NCBI GenBank assembly: GCA_020137815.1 | Contig: CM035351.1 | Span: 4,825,792-4,889,791, forward strand | From: Hormiphora californensis | Lineage: Eukaryota > Ctenophora > Tentaculata > Cydippida > Pleurobrachiidae | DNA length: 64,000 nucleotides | Reading direction: 5' to 3' | Part shown: positions 28,844-41,257 of the stretch, in pieces | Numbering within the stretch: position 1 is the first letter of the stretch | Layout: every line of letters begins with the position of its first letter | The notes under the pieces: model-generated | Told to the model about the DNA's origin: nothing | Databases searched by the model: none | The model's input: the letters and a program-made list of their open reading frames with translations, nothing else | Made by a program: the position numbers and the translations under genes

Positions 28844-28865
28844 TGGGTGGCTTTGAAAAAAGCCG
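28844..28865 (-). terminator. Histone 3' stem-loop of H4
   Basis: On the minus strand, GGCTTTTTTCAAAGCC followed by ACCCA is the classic replication-dependent histone 3' end signal (6-bp stem, 4-nt loop, ACCCA), bound by SLBP and cleaved with U7 snRNP. It lies 44 bp past the H4 stop. Confidence 0.9.
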
Positions 28866-28908
28866 TTTTCGGTATCGGGCAAGCCCGATACCTTGGATAT
28901 CGGGGAAT

Positions 28909-29244
<336 letters not shown>

Positions 29245-29272
29245 CTAATAGTAAGGTGATAAGCCAGGAACA

Positions 29273-30215
29273 CCACAAAAAAATTTGTTACAAAGGATTT
29301 CCACCTCAAATGTACTCCTAAGGGTCCCCTCTATCGATTCCAACCAATGCTCATATTTGCTCAGGGGTGCTAAGGCCTCATTTCCGGGTGGGCGTGGTAC
29401 CTGTATTTTCAGCCTGAGGCCAAAACCATAAATACCCTTAAAATAGGAATAGAGACAAAACTGAGGGCACTAAAATGATCAGAGTCCTCGAATTAGTGGG
29501 GGTAGGTGCTAAAATTAAGTCTCTATCTCATCTGGTTAATTAGATAATTGGATAATTAGGTTTGCGCATAACCGTTTTTTGGCTATATGGCTATAGCCAC
29601 TTATGAATGGTTAAGAGACTTTTCATTGGTGCCATTTTGTAGGCAAAGCGAAATTATGGGGGGTCGACGTCGGACTTTTAAGCTCTATCTTCAACCGTTT
29701 AGCCGTTATTTGGCTTTAACGGTGTTCAAAATTGGACTTTTTACCGTATTTTGCTCATTTGGAGCATCTTAAAAGCCAAATAACGGCTAAACGGTTGAAG
29801 ATAGAGCTTAAAAGTCCGACGTCGACCCCCATAACTTCGCTTTGCCTACAAAATGGCACCAATGAAAAGTCTCTTAACCATTCCTAAGTGGCTATAGCCA
29901 TATAGCCAAAAAACGGTTATGCGCAAACCTAATTATCCAATTATCTAATTAACCAGATGAGATAGAGACTTAATTTTAGCACCTACCCCCACTAATTCGA
30001 GGACGCTGATCATTTTAGTGCCCTCAGTTTTGTCTCTACTCCTATTTTAAGGGTATTTATGGTTTTGGCCTCAGGCTGAAAATACAGGTACCACGCCCAC
30101 CCGGAAATGAGGCCTTAGCACCCCTGAGCAAATATGAGCATTGGTTGGAATCGATAGAGGGGACCCTTAGGAGTACATTTGAGGTGGAAATCCTTTGTAA
30201 CAAATTTTTTTGTGG
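29273..30215. mobile_element. ~0.94-kb foldback inserted between H4 and H3
   Basis: CCACAAAAAAATTTGTTAC at 29273 is mirrored by GTAACAAATTTTTTTGTGG ending at 30215. The arms are about 450 bp with few mismatches and meet near 29727-29769 with a spacer of about 40 bp. The inverted similarity may continue weakly outside (ATCACCTTA-type motif on both sides). No coding capacity is seen. It occupies what should be the shared H4/H3 promoter. Confidence 0.85.
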
Positions 30216-30338
30216 TTGAGGCTAAAATTTTAGTTAAATCACCTTATTATAAGTTGGTATCTTGTGAATCAGAATTTGTTAATTTTAACCCTGATACAAC
30301 CGGGAAATATATACTATCTTACTCATCAACTTTAATAA

Positions 30339-30680
<342 letters not shown>

Positions 30681-30725
30681 ATATTTAGGTTCTCTCCTGT
30701 TGTTACGTCTTGGTAACAACAAAAC

Positions 30726-30746
30726 GGTGCTTTTCAGCGCCACCCA
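30726..30746 (+). terminator. Histone 3' stem-loop of truncated H3
   Basis: GGTGCTTTTCAGCGCC followed by ACCCA, 45 bp past the H3 stop. The stem tolerates one G-T pair. Same architecture as the H2A signal at 31560-31541. Confidence 0.9.
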
Positions 30747-31540
30747 AATCTAACAAAAGAAATTCCCCGTATCAAATCCTGACCCTAGACCATCCCATCT
30801 CTCACTCCATAATTCTGATCAATCGTTGTAGTACTTAGGGTTGTCAGCCGGTGACTATCGCATGACAGGGCGGTAGTATAGACTTGATAAACGTGTTAAT
30901 AATGCATAGACTGGTTCCGTTTGCGAAAATTTCGATTCGAGAAAATTTTATCGGTAACAAATTGCGATTCGAGGAAATTTTCTCGGTTGGAAATCACGAT
31001 TCGTGAAAAAAATTACGATTAGAAATAATTTTCTGGGAATTTTCTGAGGAGTTACGAGAGCCACAGGTAATATGGGATACCATTTTGGCCATAATTTTTT
31101 TTCAGATTACAATAAAGTCTTCATAGGTGTGTCTTAATTGGACCAAGCTAACACATAACCACCAAAACTAACCCAAAGAATACTCCATAACGGAGATCTG
31201 GCACTATCCCATATTACCTTGAAAATTTGCTGTGGAATTTTATTTTGGTGAAATGGGATACCCATTTTTAACGAAAATGGGATATCCCATTTTATCAAAA
31301 AATTGGTATCCCATTTTGTCAAAACTTTATTGCACTTTGCTTGGATTAAACTAGTTTTGTTTATAATAAGTAAGTAGGCTCCCGAGTCCCGCTATTATAG
31401 CCGACAGCCTTGAAATCATGAAAAGTTAGGAACAAGTTATCTAATTTCTTCACTAACGGGTCCCTAAAGTCTCATTTAACACTTCGAAGTTCAACAGAAT
31501 TTAGAAATTATGAACCTTTCAAGAGTTTCTTTTTAGATTT
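30747..31540. other. Spacer between H3 and H2A with decayed repeat copies and palindromes
   Basis: 30925-31035 holds degenerate CGATTCGAGAAAATTTT-type units related to the 64-bp satellite at 33157. 31065-31218 is flanked by inverted GGTAATATGGGATA/TATCCCATATTACC. 31240-31320 carries several ATGGGATA/TATCCCAT palindromes, including the perfect AAATGGGATATCCCATTT. No gene is seen. Confidence 0.6.
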
Positions 31541-31560
31541 GGGTGGCGCTGAAAAGCACC
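31541..31560 (-). terminator. Histone 3' stem-loop of H2A
   Basis: Minus-strand GGTGCTTTTCAGCGCCACCC, 50 bp downstream of the H2A stop. Consensus histone end signal. Confidence 0.9.
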
Positions 31561-31609
31561 TTTTTGCCAGTTTCTCCAGAGGAATAACTGACGGTAAACC
31601 GATAAAGGT

Positions 31610-32370
<761 letters not shown>

Positions 32371-32745
32371 ATGCCCCCTGTTTCTGGAAAGAAAGCCGAG
32401 AAGAAGGCAGGCAAGAAAGCCGGCCGTGTCGGAGGAGACAAGAAACGAAGGAAGAAGAGGAAGGAGTCTTACTCCATCTACATCTACAAGGTCCTCAAGC
32501 AGGTCCACCCTGACACTGGTGTCAGCTCCAAGGCCATGTCCATCATGAACTCTTTCGTCAACGACATCTTTGAGAGGATTGCCGGAGAGGCCTCTCGACT
32601 AGGACACTACAACAAGCGAAAGACCATCTCTTCTAGAGAGGTCCAGACCGCCGTCAGGCTGCTTTTGCCTGGTGAACTTGCCAAACACGCAGTCTCCGAA
32701 GGCACCAAGGCTGTGACCAAGTACACCTCCTCTACCTCCAAGTAA
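32371..32745 (+). CDS. H2B: Histone H2B
   Basis: A 124-aa intronless frame, [18 protein letters not shown].., with a basic tail of about 33 residues. The fold follows ([56 protein letters not shown]), and it ends KYTSSTSK. One oddity is SRLGHYNKR, where SRLAHYNKR is usual. It shares its promoter with H2A and has a consensus stem-loop at 32787. The downstream flank is broken by the nested elements starting at about 32890. Confidence 0.97.
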   Translation: MPPVSGKKAEKKAGKKAGRVGGDKKRRKKRKESYSIYIYKVLKQVHPDTGVSSKAMSIMNSFVNDIFERIAGEASRLGHYNKRKTISSREVQTAVRLLLPGELAKHAVSEGTKAVTKYTSSTSK

Positions 32746-32786
32746 TCTGGAGATGATCCCGTCGTGTTTTTTAAACACGGCAAAAA

Positions 32787-32807
32787 GGCTTTTTTCAAAG
32801 CCACCCA
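32787..32807 (+). terminator. Histone 3' stem-loop of H2B
   Basis: GGCTTTTTTCAAAGCC then ACCCA, with an A-rich downstream element (TAAAAAAAGAAAC) resembling the U7-pairing purine element. A second small inverted repeat (CGTGTTTTTTAAACACG) precedes it. Confidence 0.9.
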
Positions 32808-33156
32808 ATTTAAAAAAAGAAACTGAGCAAATTAATGACAGTCCACGGCTGTCACTCACGCTTGGTGAAGCCGGGGGGGGGGTAATCATGGTGACTCAAC
32901 TGACCTTTTAGGGGGGGGTTCCAACCTATTTCGTGTATGTTTGTACGGAAAAAAACAGGGCTTTCCTCAAACAAAAAAATACAAAAAAATACAAAAAAAT
33001 ACAAAAAAGTACAAAAAAATACAAAAAAATAAAAACAGTTTTATATGGTAATTTACCATTATTGTTCGAACTTTTACTGTTTTTAGACATTCTTCCACGC
33101 TATTTCACGCAATTTAGTACAAAATATATACATATTTTACATATGTAGCATGCCAA

Positions 33157-33680
33157 AATCGCGAGAAATTCCCCGAATCGCAATTTCTTACCGAGAAAAT
33201 TTTCTCGAATCGTATTTTCTAAGCGAGAAATTTCCCCAAATCGCAATTTCTTACCGAGAAAATTTTCCCGAATCGTATTTTCTAAGCGAGAAATTTTCCC
33301 GAATCGCAATTTCTTACCGAGAAAATTTTCTCGAATCGTATTTTCTAAGCGAGAAATTCCCCGAATCGCAATTTCTTACCGAGAAAATTTTCTCGAATCG
33401 TATTTTCTAAGCGAGAAATTTCCCCGAATCGCAATTTCTTACCGAGAAAATTTTCCCGAATCGTATTTTCTAAGCGAGAAATTTCCCCGAATCGCAATTT
33501 CTTACCGAGAAAATTTTCCCGAATCGTATTTTCTAAGCGAGAAATTACCCTGAATCGCAATTTCTTACCGAGAAAATTTTCTCGAATCGTATTTTCTAAG
33601 CGAGAAATTTCCCCGAATCGCAATTTCTTACCGAGAAAATTTTCTCCAATCGTATTTTCTAAGCGAGAAATTCCCCGAAT
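33157..33680. repeat. 64-bp satellite array, left half
   Basis: About eight copies of a 64-bp unit with two similar 32-bp halves, one CGAATCGCAATTTCTTACCG and one CGAATCGTATTTTCTAAGCG. The first half carries the palindromic core GAGAAAATTTTCTC. Copies differ by a few substitutions. It ends at CCCCGAAT, where the inner element is inserted. Confidence 0.92.
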
Positions 33681-33949
33681 GGGGGGGCCGTCACCTTTTT
33701 TTTTGTCTACAGGAACATTGCACCAGATTTTGAAAATGAAAGTGTAGACAAAAGTAGACAAAAGTAGACAAATGTAGACAAAAGTAGACAAAAGTAGACA
33801 AAACTTTTTTTTTCAAGTTAAGAAATTTTTTAAACATTTTCTGCACTTGTTAAGTATTCTCATACACATTATCTACGTTTCTATTAGTAATTTCGATTTT
33901 AATTGCCCCCTCTTTACCCCCAACCACTCTTAGAACACTTTAGGAACAC

Positions 33950-36290
33950 CTGTAGACAAAAGTAGACAAAAAGTTTTCAAGTTTAGAAAACAATTCCCAA
34001 TCAATTTCTATCCTTGATATGTATTTCCATGTTCTCTATTGGGACTATATTTATGTGTGTACGGGTGTTTGTGACTTCAATTGCTCCCTCTTTACCCCCA
34101 AACACTCTTAGAACACTTTAGGAACACCTGTAGACAAAAGTAGACAAAAGTAGACAAAAAATTTTCAAGTTTAGAAAACGATTTCTATCCTTGATATGTG
34201 TTTCCATGTTCTCTATTTATGTGTGTATGGGTGTTTGTAACTTCAATTGCCCCCTCTTTACCCCCAAACACTCTTAGAACACTTTAGGAACACCTGTAGA
34301 CAAAAGTAGACAAAAGTAGACAAAAAATTTTCAAGTTTAGAAAACAATTCCCAAACAATTTCTATCCTTGATATGTATTTCCATGTTCTCTATTGGGACT
34401 ATATTTATGTGTGTACGGGTGTTTGTGACTTCAATTGCTCCCTCTTTACCCCCAAAAACTCTTAGAACACTTTAGGAACACCTGTAGACAAAAGTAGACA
34501 AAAAGTTTTCGAGTTTAGAAAACAATTCCCAAACAATTTCTATCCTTGATATGTATTTCCATGTTCTCTATTGGGACTATATTTATGTGTGTACGGGTGT
34601 TTGTGACTTCAATTGCTCCCTCTTTACCCCCAAACACTCTTAGAACACTTTAGGAACACCTGTAGACAAAAGTAGACAAAAGTAGACAAAAAATTTCAAG
34701 TTTTAGAAAACGATTTCTATCCTTGATATGTATTTCCATGTCCTCTATTTATGTGTGTATGGGCGTTTGTGACTTCAATTGCTCTCTCTTTACCCCCAAA
34801 CACTCTTAGAACACTTTAGGAACACCTGTAGACAAAAGTAGACAAAAGTAGACAAAAAGTTTTCAAGTTTAGAAAACAATTCCCAAACAATTTCTATCCT
34901 TGATATGTATTTCCATGTTCTCTATTGGGACTATATTTATGTGTGTACGGGTGTTTGTGACTTCAATTGCTCCCTCTTTACCCCCAAAAACTCTTAGAAC
35001 ACTTTAGGAACACCTGTAGACAAAAGTAGACAAAAGTAGACAAAAAATTTTCAAGTATAGAAAACGATTTCTATCCTCGATATGTATTTCCATGTCCTCT
35101 ATTTATGTGTGTATGGGTGTTTGTGACTTCAATTGCCCCCTCTTTACCCCCAAACACTCTTAGAACACTTTAGGAACACCTGTAGACAAAAGTAGACAAA
35201 AGTAGACAAAAAATTTTCAAGTTTAGAAAACGATTTCTATCCTTGATATGTATTTCCATGTCCTCTATTTATGTGTGTATGGGCGTTTGTGACTTCAATT
35301 GCCCCCTCTTTACCCCCAACCACTCTTAGAACACTTTAGGAACACCTGTAGACAAAAGTAGACAAAAGTAGACAAAAAGTTTTCAAGTTTAGAAAACAAT
35401 TCCCAATCAATTTCTATCCTTGATATGTATTTCCATGTTCTCTATTGGGACTATATTTATGTGTGTACGGGTGTTTGTGACTTCAATTGCTCCCTCTTTA
35501 CCCCCAAACACTCTTAGAACACTTTAGGAACACCTGTAGACAAAAGTAGACAAAAGTAGACAAAAAATTTTCAAGTTTAGAAAACGATTTCTATCCTTGA
35601 TATGTGTTTCCATGTTCTCTATTTATGTGTGTATGGGTGTTTGTAACTTCAATTGCCCCCTATTTACCCCCAAACACTCTTAGAACACTTTAGGAACACC
35701 TGTAGACAAAAGTAGACAAAAGTAGACAAAAGTAGACAAAAAGTTTTCAAGTTTAGAAAACAATTCCCAAACAATTTCTATCCTTGATATGTATTTCCAT
35801 GTTCTCTATTTATGTGTGTATGGGTGTTTGTGACTTCAATTGTCCCCTCTTTACCCCCAAACACTCTTAGAACACTTTAGGAACACCTGTAGACAAAAGT
35901 AGACAAAAGTAGACAAAAAGCTTTCAAGTTTAGAAAACAATTCCCAAACAATTTCTATCCTTGATATGTATTTCCATGTTCTCTATTGGGACTATATTTA
36001 TGTGTGTACGGGTGTTTGTGACTTCAATTGCTCCCTCTTTACCCCCAAAAACTCTTAGAAATAGAACACTTTAGGAACACCTGTAGACAAAAGTAGACAA
36101 AAAATTTTCAAGTCTAGAAATCGATTTCTATCCTTGATATGTGTTTCCATGTTCTCTATTTATGTGTGTATGGGTGTTTGTGACTTCAATTGTCCCCTCT
36201 TTACCCCCAAACACTCTTAGAACACTTTAGGAACACCTGTAGACAAAAGTAGACAAAAGTAGACAAAAAATTTCAAGTTTTAGAAAACGA
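33950..36290. repeat. ~180-bp tandem repeat, about 13 copies
   Basis: Each unit has two to four GTAGACAAAA motifs, then TTTTCAAGTTTAGAAAAC, TATCCTTGATATGTATTTCC, TATGTGTGTA(C/T)GGGTGTTTG, GCTCCCTCTTTACCCCCAAA and CACTTTAGGAACACCT. Units come in two length forms that differ by a segment GGGACTATAT and by AATTCCCAAACA. They alternate irregularly, suggesting higher-order amplification. Confidence 0.9.
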
Positions 36291-36330
36291 TTTAGAAAAT
36301 ATTTTTTAAATTTTCTGCACTTGTTAAGTA

Positions 36331-36507
36331 CAGTCGGACCCCGATTTAGGGACACCCTCGGGGGAAAGGCTCTTGTCCACTAAATCGGGGTGTCCACTAA
36401 ATCGGGGTCAAATAAGGTTAATTTCCTATATCGGGGGAAAAAATCCTGTCCCTAAATGAAAATCGGGGTGCCACTAAATCGGGGGCCCCTAAATCGGGGT
36501 CCGACTG
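36331..36507. mobile_element. 177-bp pogo/Tigger-type MITE with TA target duplication
   Basis: TA (36329-36330), then CAGTCGGACCCCGATTTAGG, ending in AATCGGGGTCCGACTG, then TA (36508-36509). The CAGTCGGACCCCG terminus and TA duplication are typical of pogo-like Tc1/mariner elements. The interior repeats CACTAAATCGGGG several times. It sits inside the inner 3.2-kb element, making a third nesting level. A decayed relative sharing TTAATTTCCTATATCGGGGG lies at about 50675-50755. Confidence 0.88.
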
Positions 36508-36888
36508 TATTCTCATATAATACTTTATCTACGTTTCTATTAGTAGTTTCGTTTTCAATTGCCCCCTCTTTACCCCCAAACACTCTTGTCTACACTCGAC
36601 TACAGTAATTGTTCTTAAAGTTTTCTAATTTAGGAATAAAGAAGGGGCCATTGGAATATGAATAATTAATAAAAAACATATCCAAAGTATAATATGAAAA
36701 TACTTAACAATTACAGAAAATGCAGAAATTGTTTTCTGTACTTGAAAATTTTTTGTCTACTTTTGTCTACTTTTGTCTACTTTTGTCTACTTTTGTCTAC
36801 TTTGCACTGAAATTTTCAAAGTGCTGTAGACAAAAGTAGACAAAAGTAGACAAAAAAAAAGGTGACGGCCCCCCCCCCCCCCCCGAAT

Positions 36889-37282
36889 CACAATTTCTTA
36901 CCGAGAAAATTTTCTCGAATCGTATTTTCTAAGCGAGAAATTTCCCCGAATCGCAATTTCTTACCGAGAAAATTTTCCCGAATCGTATTTTCTAAGCGAG
37001 AAATTTCCCCGAATCGCAATTTCTTACCGAGAAAATTTTCCCGAATCGTATTTTCTAAGCGAGAAATTACCCTGAATCGCAATTTCTTACCGAGAAAATT
37101 TTCTCGAATCGTATTTTCTAAGCGAGAAATTTCCCCGAATCGCAATTTCTTACCGAGAAAATTTTCTCGAATCGTATTTTCTAAGCGAGAAATTTCCCCG
37201 AATCGCAATTTCTTACCGAGAAAATTTTCTCGAATCGTATTTTCTAAGCGAGAAATTTCCCCGAATCGCAATTTCTTACCGT
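36889..37282. repeat. 64-bp satellite array, right half
   Basis: About six more copies of the 64-bp unit in the same orientation as the left half, beginning directly after the CCCCGAAT duplication and ending at TTTCTTACCG. Together with 33157-33680 it was one continuous array of about 14 units before the inner insertion. Confidence 0.9.
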
Positions 37283-37572
37283 TTATGTAAAGCTGGGTTC
37301 CATTTATGTTCATGTACATGTATTATTTATACTTTTTTCACGCACCCACATCCTTCATTATTTTTTTGTATTTTTTTGTATTTTTTTGTATTGTTTGTAT
37401 GGAAAAAAACAGGAATTTTGGATACTTTTATGTATGGTCCGTACAAAAAAATACAAAAAAATACAAAAAAATAGGTTGGAACCCCCCCCCCTTTTAGCAG
37501 TTAGTCACCATTTCATTGCATTTGTCTTCATCATTGTCTCACATAAGACCCTCCTCTTCGCACCTGGCCTTT

Positions 37573-37650
37573 GGCTTGGTTACGAAGTCACCCCTATTAT
37601 TGCATATCCGTGAGCTAGCGCAGAGGGGGAATTTCATTACCAAGCCTTTG
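37573..37650. repeat. ~80-bp direct repeat, copy 1 of 2
   Basis: GGTTACGAAGTCACCCCTAT..GAGGGGGAATTTCATTACCA resembles 38417-38497 (GGTTACGAAGCCACCCCTTT..GAGGGGTAATTTCATTACCA). The two copies flank the second H3 fragment about 845 bp apart. They may be the ends of a mobile unit or a local duplication. Confidence 0.6.
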
Positions 37651-37831
37651 GCCCGGTGAAAAATGAGCAAGTACAGCAATCTAAACTATGACCCCCCCTA
37701 TGACCTCAAAAAAGGTCCTTTCGACCAAATATTTTTAAATCGCCATATACTATATGATACTCGGGAAGTAGGGCTGATCTCGAAAATCGGTGAAGTGCAG
37801 TTTGAACAGTTTTGTCTGAACTTTCACGTAA

Positions 37832-38014
<183 letters not shown>

Positions 38015-38059
38015 ATATTTAGGTTCTCTCCTGTTGTTACGTCTTGCTAACAACAAAAC

Positions 38060-38120
38060 GGTGCTTTTTCGTTGCAGCTGCATGCGGCCAATAACATGGA
38101 TTGCTTTTCAGCGCCACCCA
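38060..38120 (+). terminator. Histone stem-loop split by a ~38-bp insertion
   Basis: The H3 3' signal of the first copy (GGTGCTTTT then CAGCGCCACCCA) is here interrupted after GGTGCTTTTT by CGTTGCAGCTGCATGCGGCC.., resuming at TTTTCAGCGCCACCCA. The loop is destroyed, consistent with an inactive copy. Confidence 0.75.
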
Positions 38121-38154
38121 CAACCTCAAGAGTAAAGATTCTTTCATCAAAATC

Positions 38155-38183
38155 GCTACACCTGCTCACCTGAGCAGGTGTAG
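38155..38183. other. Short hairpin
   Basis: CTACACCTGCTCA and TGAGCAGGTGTAG are perfect inverted 13-mers around CC, downstream of the H3 fragment. Function unknown; it is not a histone stem-loop. Confidence 0.5.
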
Positions 38184-38518
38184 CTAATTAGTGATTACGA
38201 TTGACCCGTTTTGGGAAGACTAGGGGACCATCAATTCACTCATTAGCATTGCTTTTCAACTGAATGTGTCACACAATTTTACATAGAATTTGTGTGGGTC
38301 TCAAATTCCGCTATGTACGCTGACAAAAGTACTTCCGATACAGAAAGTACGCGCGTCTACAGCGCTAAAAAGGTGCATCACTGTTTGTCACACAAGTGTT
38401 TTAATACCCCCGTTTTACCTTGGTTACGAAGCCACCCCTTTTATTGCATACACCATCAGCAATAATAACAGAGGGGTAATTTCATTACCAACGTTTTACC
38501 GTGCAAATGGCAGAAATA

Positions 38519-38652
38519 ATGGCTAGTTCTCTGTTAATATAGAAATGAATTTGTTAGGCCGGATGCATGTGGCCTCTTTTATTATTTAATAAAAGAGGCC
38601 ACATGCATCCGGCCTAACAAATTCATTTCTATATCAACAGAGAACTAGCCAT
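38519..38652. mobile_element. 134-bp near-perfect palindrome
   Basis: ATGGCTAGTTCTCTGTT..CC at 38519 is mirrored by GG..AACAGAGAACTAGCCAT ending at 38652. Arms are about 61 bp with one mismatch noticed (A versus G in CTGTTRATAT) around a short TTATTTAATA centre. TACCGTGCAAAT occurs just outside on both sides as a direct repeat (about 38497 and 38658). It looks like a minimal foldback or MITE. Confidence 0.8.
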
Positions 38653-38824
38653 CTGGCTACCGTGCAAATTAAAACAACATTTTTTGTAGAAATGAATTGT
38701 TGAACTTAAAATAATATAAGATATTTGTTGAACGAGGTTAATAACATTAAAAATAATAAATTAACTCAATCAAGGGTTAGAAATGTGTCACACTGAATAT
38801 GAAATCAAATTGTTAATTAACAAT

Positions 38825-41257
38825 TCAAGTCTCTGGCCCTACTCTTCCCATTCTCTCTGGAGGGCATCTGAAGTGTTGGACACTCCCCTTCTCCCGTGGC
38901 GGCTGGAGCCTGCACCTCACGAGGGATGCCTCCATCCAGTCGTCTCCTGCCTCGTTGAGAGGTATCCTCCATCCAGTCGGGAAGCACTTGTCCATGTATC
39001 TCAGCTTCACGACAATATGATCATCTCCTCTCAATCTATCCCGGTACTTCTTGCTAGTTGTGTCCAGAACGATTGTTTTTCAAGGTGGTACTGGCACTAT
39101 CAGTATCAACAGATGATCCGGCTGCAGGGCTGGGTGTGGGACACGGCGTCATGAGGGGTGGGCCTGGCAGTAGATCACTTGAAGAGTGTTCCAGTGAGGT
39201 GCAACTAGAATGCTATCCTGGTAGACTGGCGGGTAGAACATCTTTACTGTGGAGGGACGTGAACGAGGTGCCATAGTGTCAGTGATTAGATGGAGAACAT
39301 CCAGGTCAACCCCTTTCTCCTGAACAACATCTGGTCCCCAGCTTTTTAGGGCGTAGCTCCAGCTGCAACTCGTTCAGGAAGGAAGCTAAGGCCCTGAATG
39401 CCTCAACATGGGATGTGTCGCCTTCGGGAGTCCAGTGAGAGTTGGTGAACCAGTACTCATCCATGTAGAAGATGAGGGAATCCAAAAACCCCAGTGCCTC
39501 TGCTGTCACCATCTCCATAGACACGGGGTTTCGGCTGGGCCTGTAAAATGATGTATGTATTAGAAATTGGAATTTCTGTTTCGAAATTCAAGGGAAATTC
39601 AAGCATGTCACTATTTGACTATTTAAATCTTAAATTTATTATCATTTTCATCCTTCATGGTTTTACCTGTCGAGAGGGTCAATCAAGGGGTTCAGTTAAC
39701 TGATAGCTATAGTTCTCATTTTCTTAATTTTTCTGGCTTGGGTCCAGAGAAAGTTTCTCTTGTACTTTCCAACCAGTCCACGGAGGAACACCGCCATAAA
39801 CTCGCCCCCACAGCCATCACTCTATATCACATCTTCCTCGAGCTCTGGACCTGTAGGGAGGACAGAATAGATGGCACTGATACTGCTACTGTGTCCTTTC
39901 CTTTCTCCTCTGCATTGCTAGCGATGACAAATGTTTTCACCGCCCCCCCCCCCCTTATCCAACATTATTTGTTATCGTACAACGCGACTGTAAACAGCAC
40001 AACGGATTGTCTCGACCAATTTCAGGTAGGCCAATCATGCTGGTCGTTGGTTTCTGCCACATCTCCAAAGATATCTGAAGGTGAATCAAACCAGTTGAAA
40101 ATTGTGATAACTGGATTCAGATAGTAACAAATGTGAAACCTTAATCACAAGAAGGAACAATTGCTTAGTAGCTCACCTTCTCAACGTGAAACCCCCAAGA
40201 ATAGGCAGGTACACGTGTATCCCGTAAACAGAGGGCTTGTCCAACTGTATTATCTTGGCAATGGCGTACAGAGGCTGGTCAGCTACTGCAACTGCAATTT
40301 GCCCAGGGTTCAGAAACCGGGTACCCTTTCTGAAAATAATTTTGTTGAAAAGTTAGGCTGTTTTTTACATGTAAAAAACTGTATACAGTAAGTAAATCAA
40401 GAAACAGCTAACCATGAAAAGATAATCAACTCACATTATCTCATTTATACAGAATAGGACGGTTGTTGGATCCCTTGAGGTTTCTTCCATTACTGGAAGG
40501 ACCCCTGCTATTGTAGGGATTCTCATTTTCGATTTTCTTTAGTGATACAACTGCCATGGCAGCTTGTACTTTGGCCATCCAGAGTTTTGTCCCTTCAACA
40601 GCGATTTCAATCTACGAGAGAAAATGTAGGTCATGTGATATGGTATTCAGAGGAAAATCACGAAAATATCAATTCATTACAGCTAGTTTTTCCTTTCTAT
40701 AACCTACCAGATATACAGTATCCTCGGCCTCTTCAATTCTATGGTACTGCTGTGTAGGGAGGCGTGTCATAATGGTCCATAGGCCGATCTGGAAGTACCA
40801 AGTCAGACTGTCTTTTCACTGGCTTGTAGGGTACTCTATCAGCCGGAACGAAATCTGTAAACATAGTACACCTTTGATTAAAATAAGATAGGAATGAACG
40901 TCGTAGTTTCGTGGTGATGTAGTATCCACACATGCAAATAGAGGGTGTTGCCAAGGAGGTGCCCTGGAGGGTTTTGGGAGGTTGCACGTGTGGGTTGGTG
41001 AAGCGGGTGGGAGGGGTGCTTTTGGGTGAGGGAGAGTGTGGGGATTTGGGTCAACGAGTGCTTTACTTCAACCGGATTACTTCATTTATACCTGCTGATG
41101 GGTGACTAGAGAAACTAATGGAGGTTCCATGGAATCCTTCTTTTGCTCGAGTAGAACTCCCATCTCTATCAAGGTTGTCCCACCGGCCAACAGTGAAAGC
41201 TCCAACGGGGCAGGTTAACGGGACCATCGCTTGGTCCAAATGGTACTGACGAATACA
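38825..41257 (-). pseudogene. 3' part of a repeat-associated gene family, copy A (truncated at its 5' side)
   Basis: Minus-strand exons seen: about 41257-41092 (WDNLDRDGSSTRAKEGFHGT), 40854-40739 (FVPADRVPYKPVKRQSD), about 40613-40440 (IEIAVEGTKLWMAKV), and 40329-40177 (NPGQIAVAVADQPLYAIAK..LGGFTLR). Further open pieces lie at 39524-39306 and 39034-38825. The order and motifs match an uncharacterised gene family that I recall from invertebrate predictions, with DNIDHNPSSTT..FHGT and DQPLYAIAK..GGLHIEM. Exon 40329-40177 has clean acceptor TTATTTTCAG and donor GTGAGC. The 5' side is cut by the LINE-like insertion at 41258. It duplicates 42577-44290. Function is unknown. Confidence 0.55.

Larger units (their letters stand above)
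33681..36880. mobile_element. Inner 3.2-kb TIR element with GTAGACAAAA arrays, exact 8-bp TSD
   Basis: CCCCGAAT at 33673-33680 and again at 36881-36888 flanks a body of 3200 bp. It begins GGGGGGGCCGTCACCTTTTT and ends with the inverse. The terminal similarity continues about 90 bp into GTAGACAAAA arrays that read in opposite senses. The insertion splits the 64-bp array exactly, and the array continues in phase on the other side. The interior is a ~180-bp tandem repeat (33950-36290). 8-bp duplications fit hAT-like or foldback integration. No coding sequence is seen. Confidence 0.85.
32912..37490. mobile_element. Outer foldback-like element carrying a 64-bp satellite (4.6 kb with nested insert)
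   Basis: Left terminus GGGGGGTTCCAACCTATTT and right terminus AAATAGGTTGGAACCCCCC are inverted, followed inward on both sides by diverged arms with AAAAAAATAC repeats and GTACGG/CCGTAC. CTTTTAG sits at 32905-32911 and at 37491-37497, a likely 7-8 bp target duplication (C/G runs blur the edge). Beyond that, ATGGTGACT/AGTCACCAT is also inverted, so an older, larger element may enclose it. The body is a 64-bp tandem array split by the inner element at 33681. Subtracting that leaves about 1.4 kb. No transposase is present. Confidence 0.75.

Noticed and set aside
33157-37282. Regular repeats resembling a CRISPR array
   Set aside because: Repeats are contiguous with no unique spacers, the genome is eukaryotic, and no cas genes are present.
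33345-37319. Repetitive 140-aa frames (NFLPRKFSRIVFSKREIS and its antisense)
   Set aside because: The 64-bp satellite is open in several frames on both strands; three 64-bp units happen to read through. No start context or independent domain.
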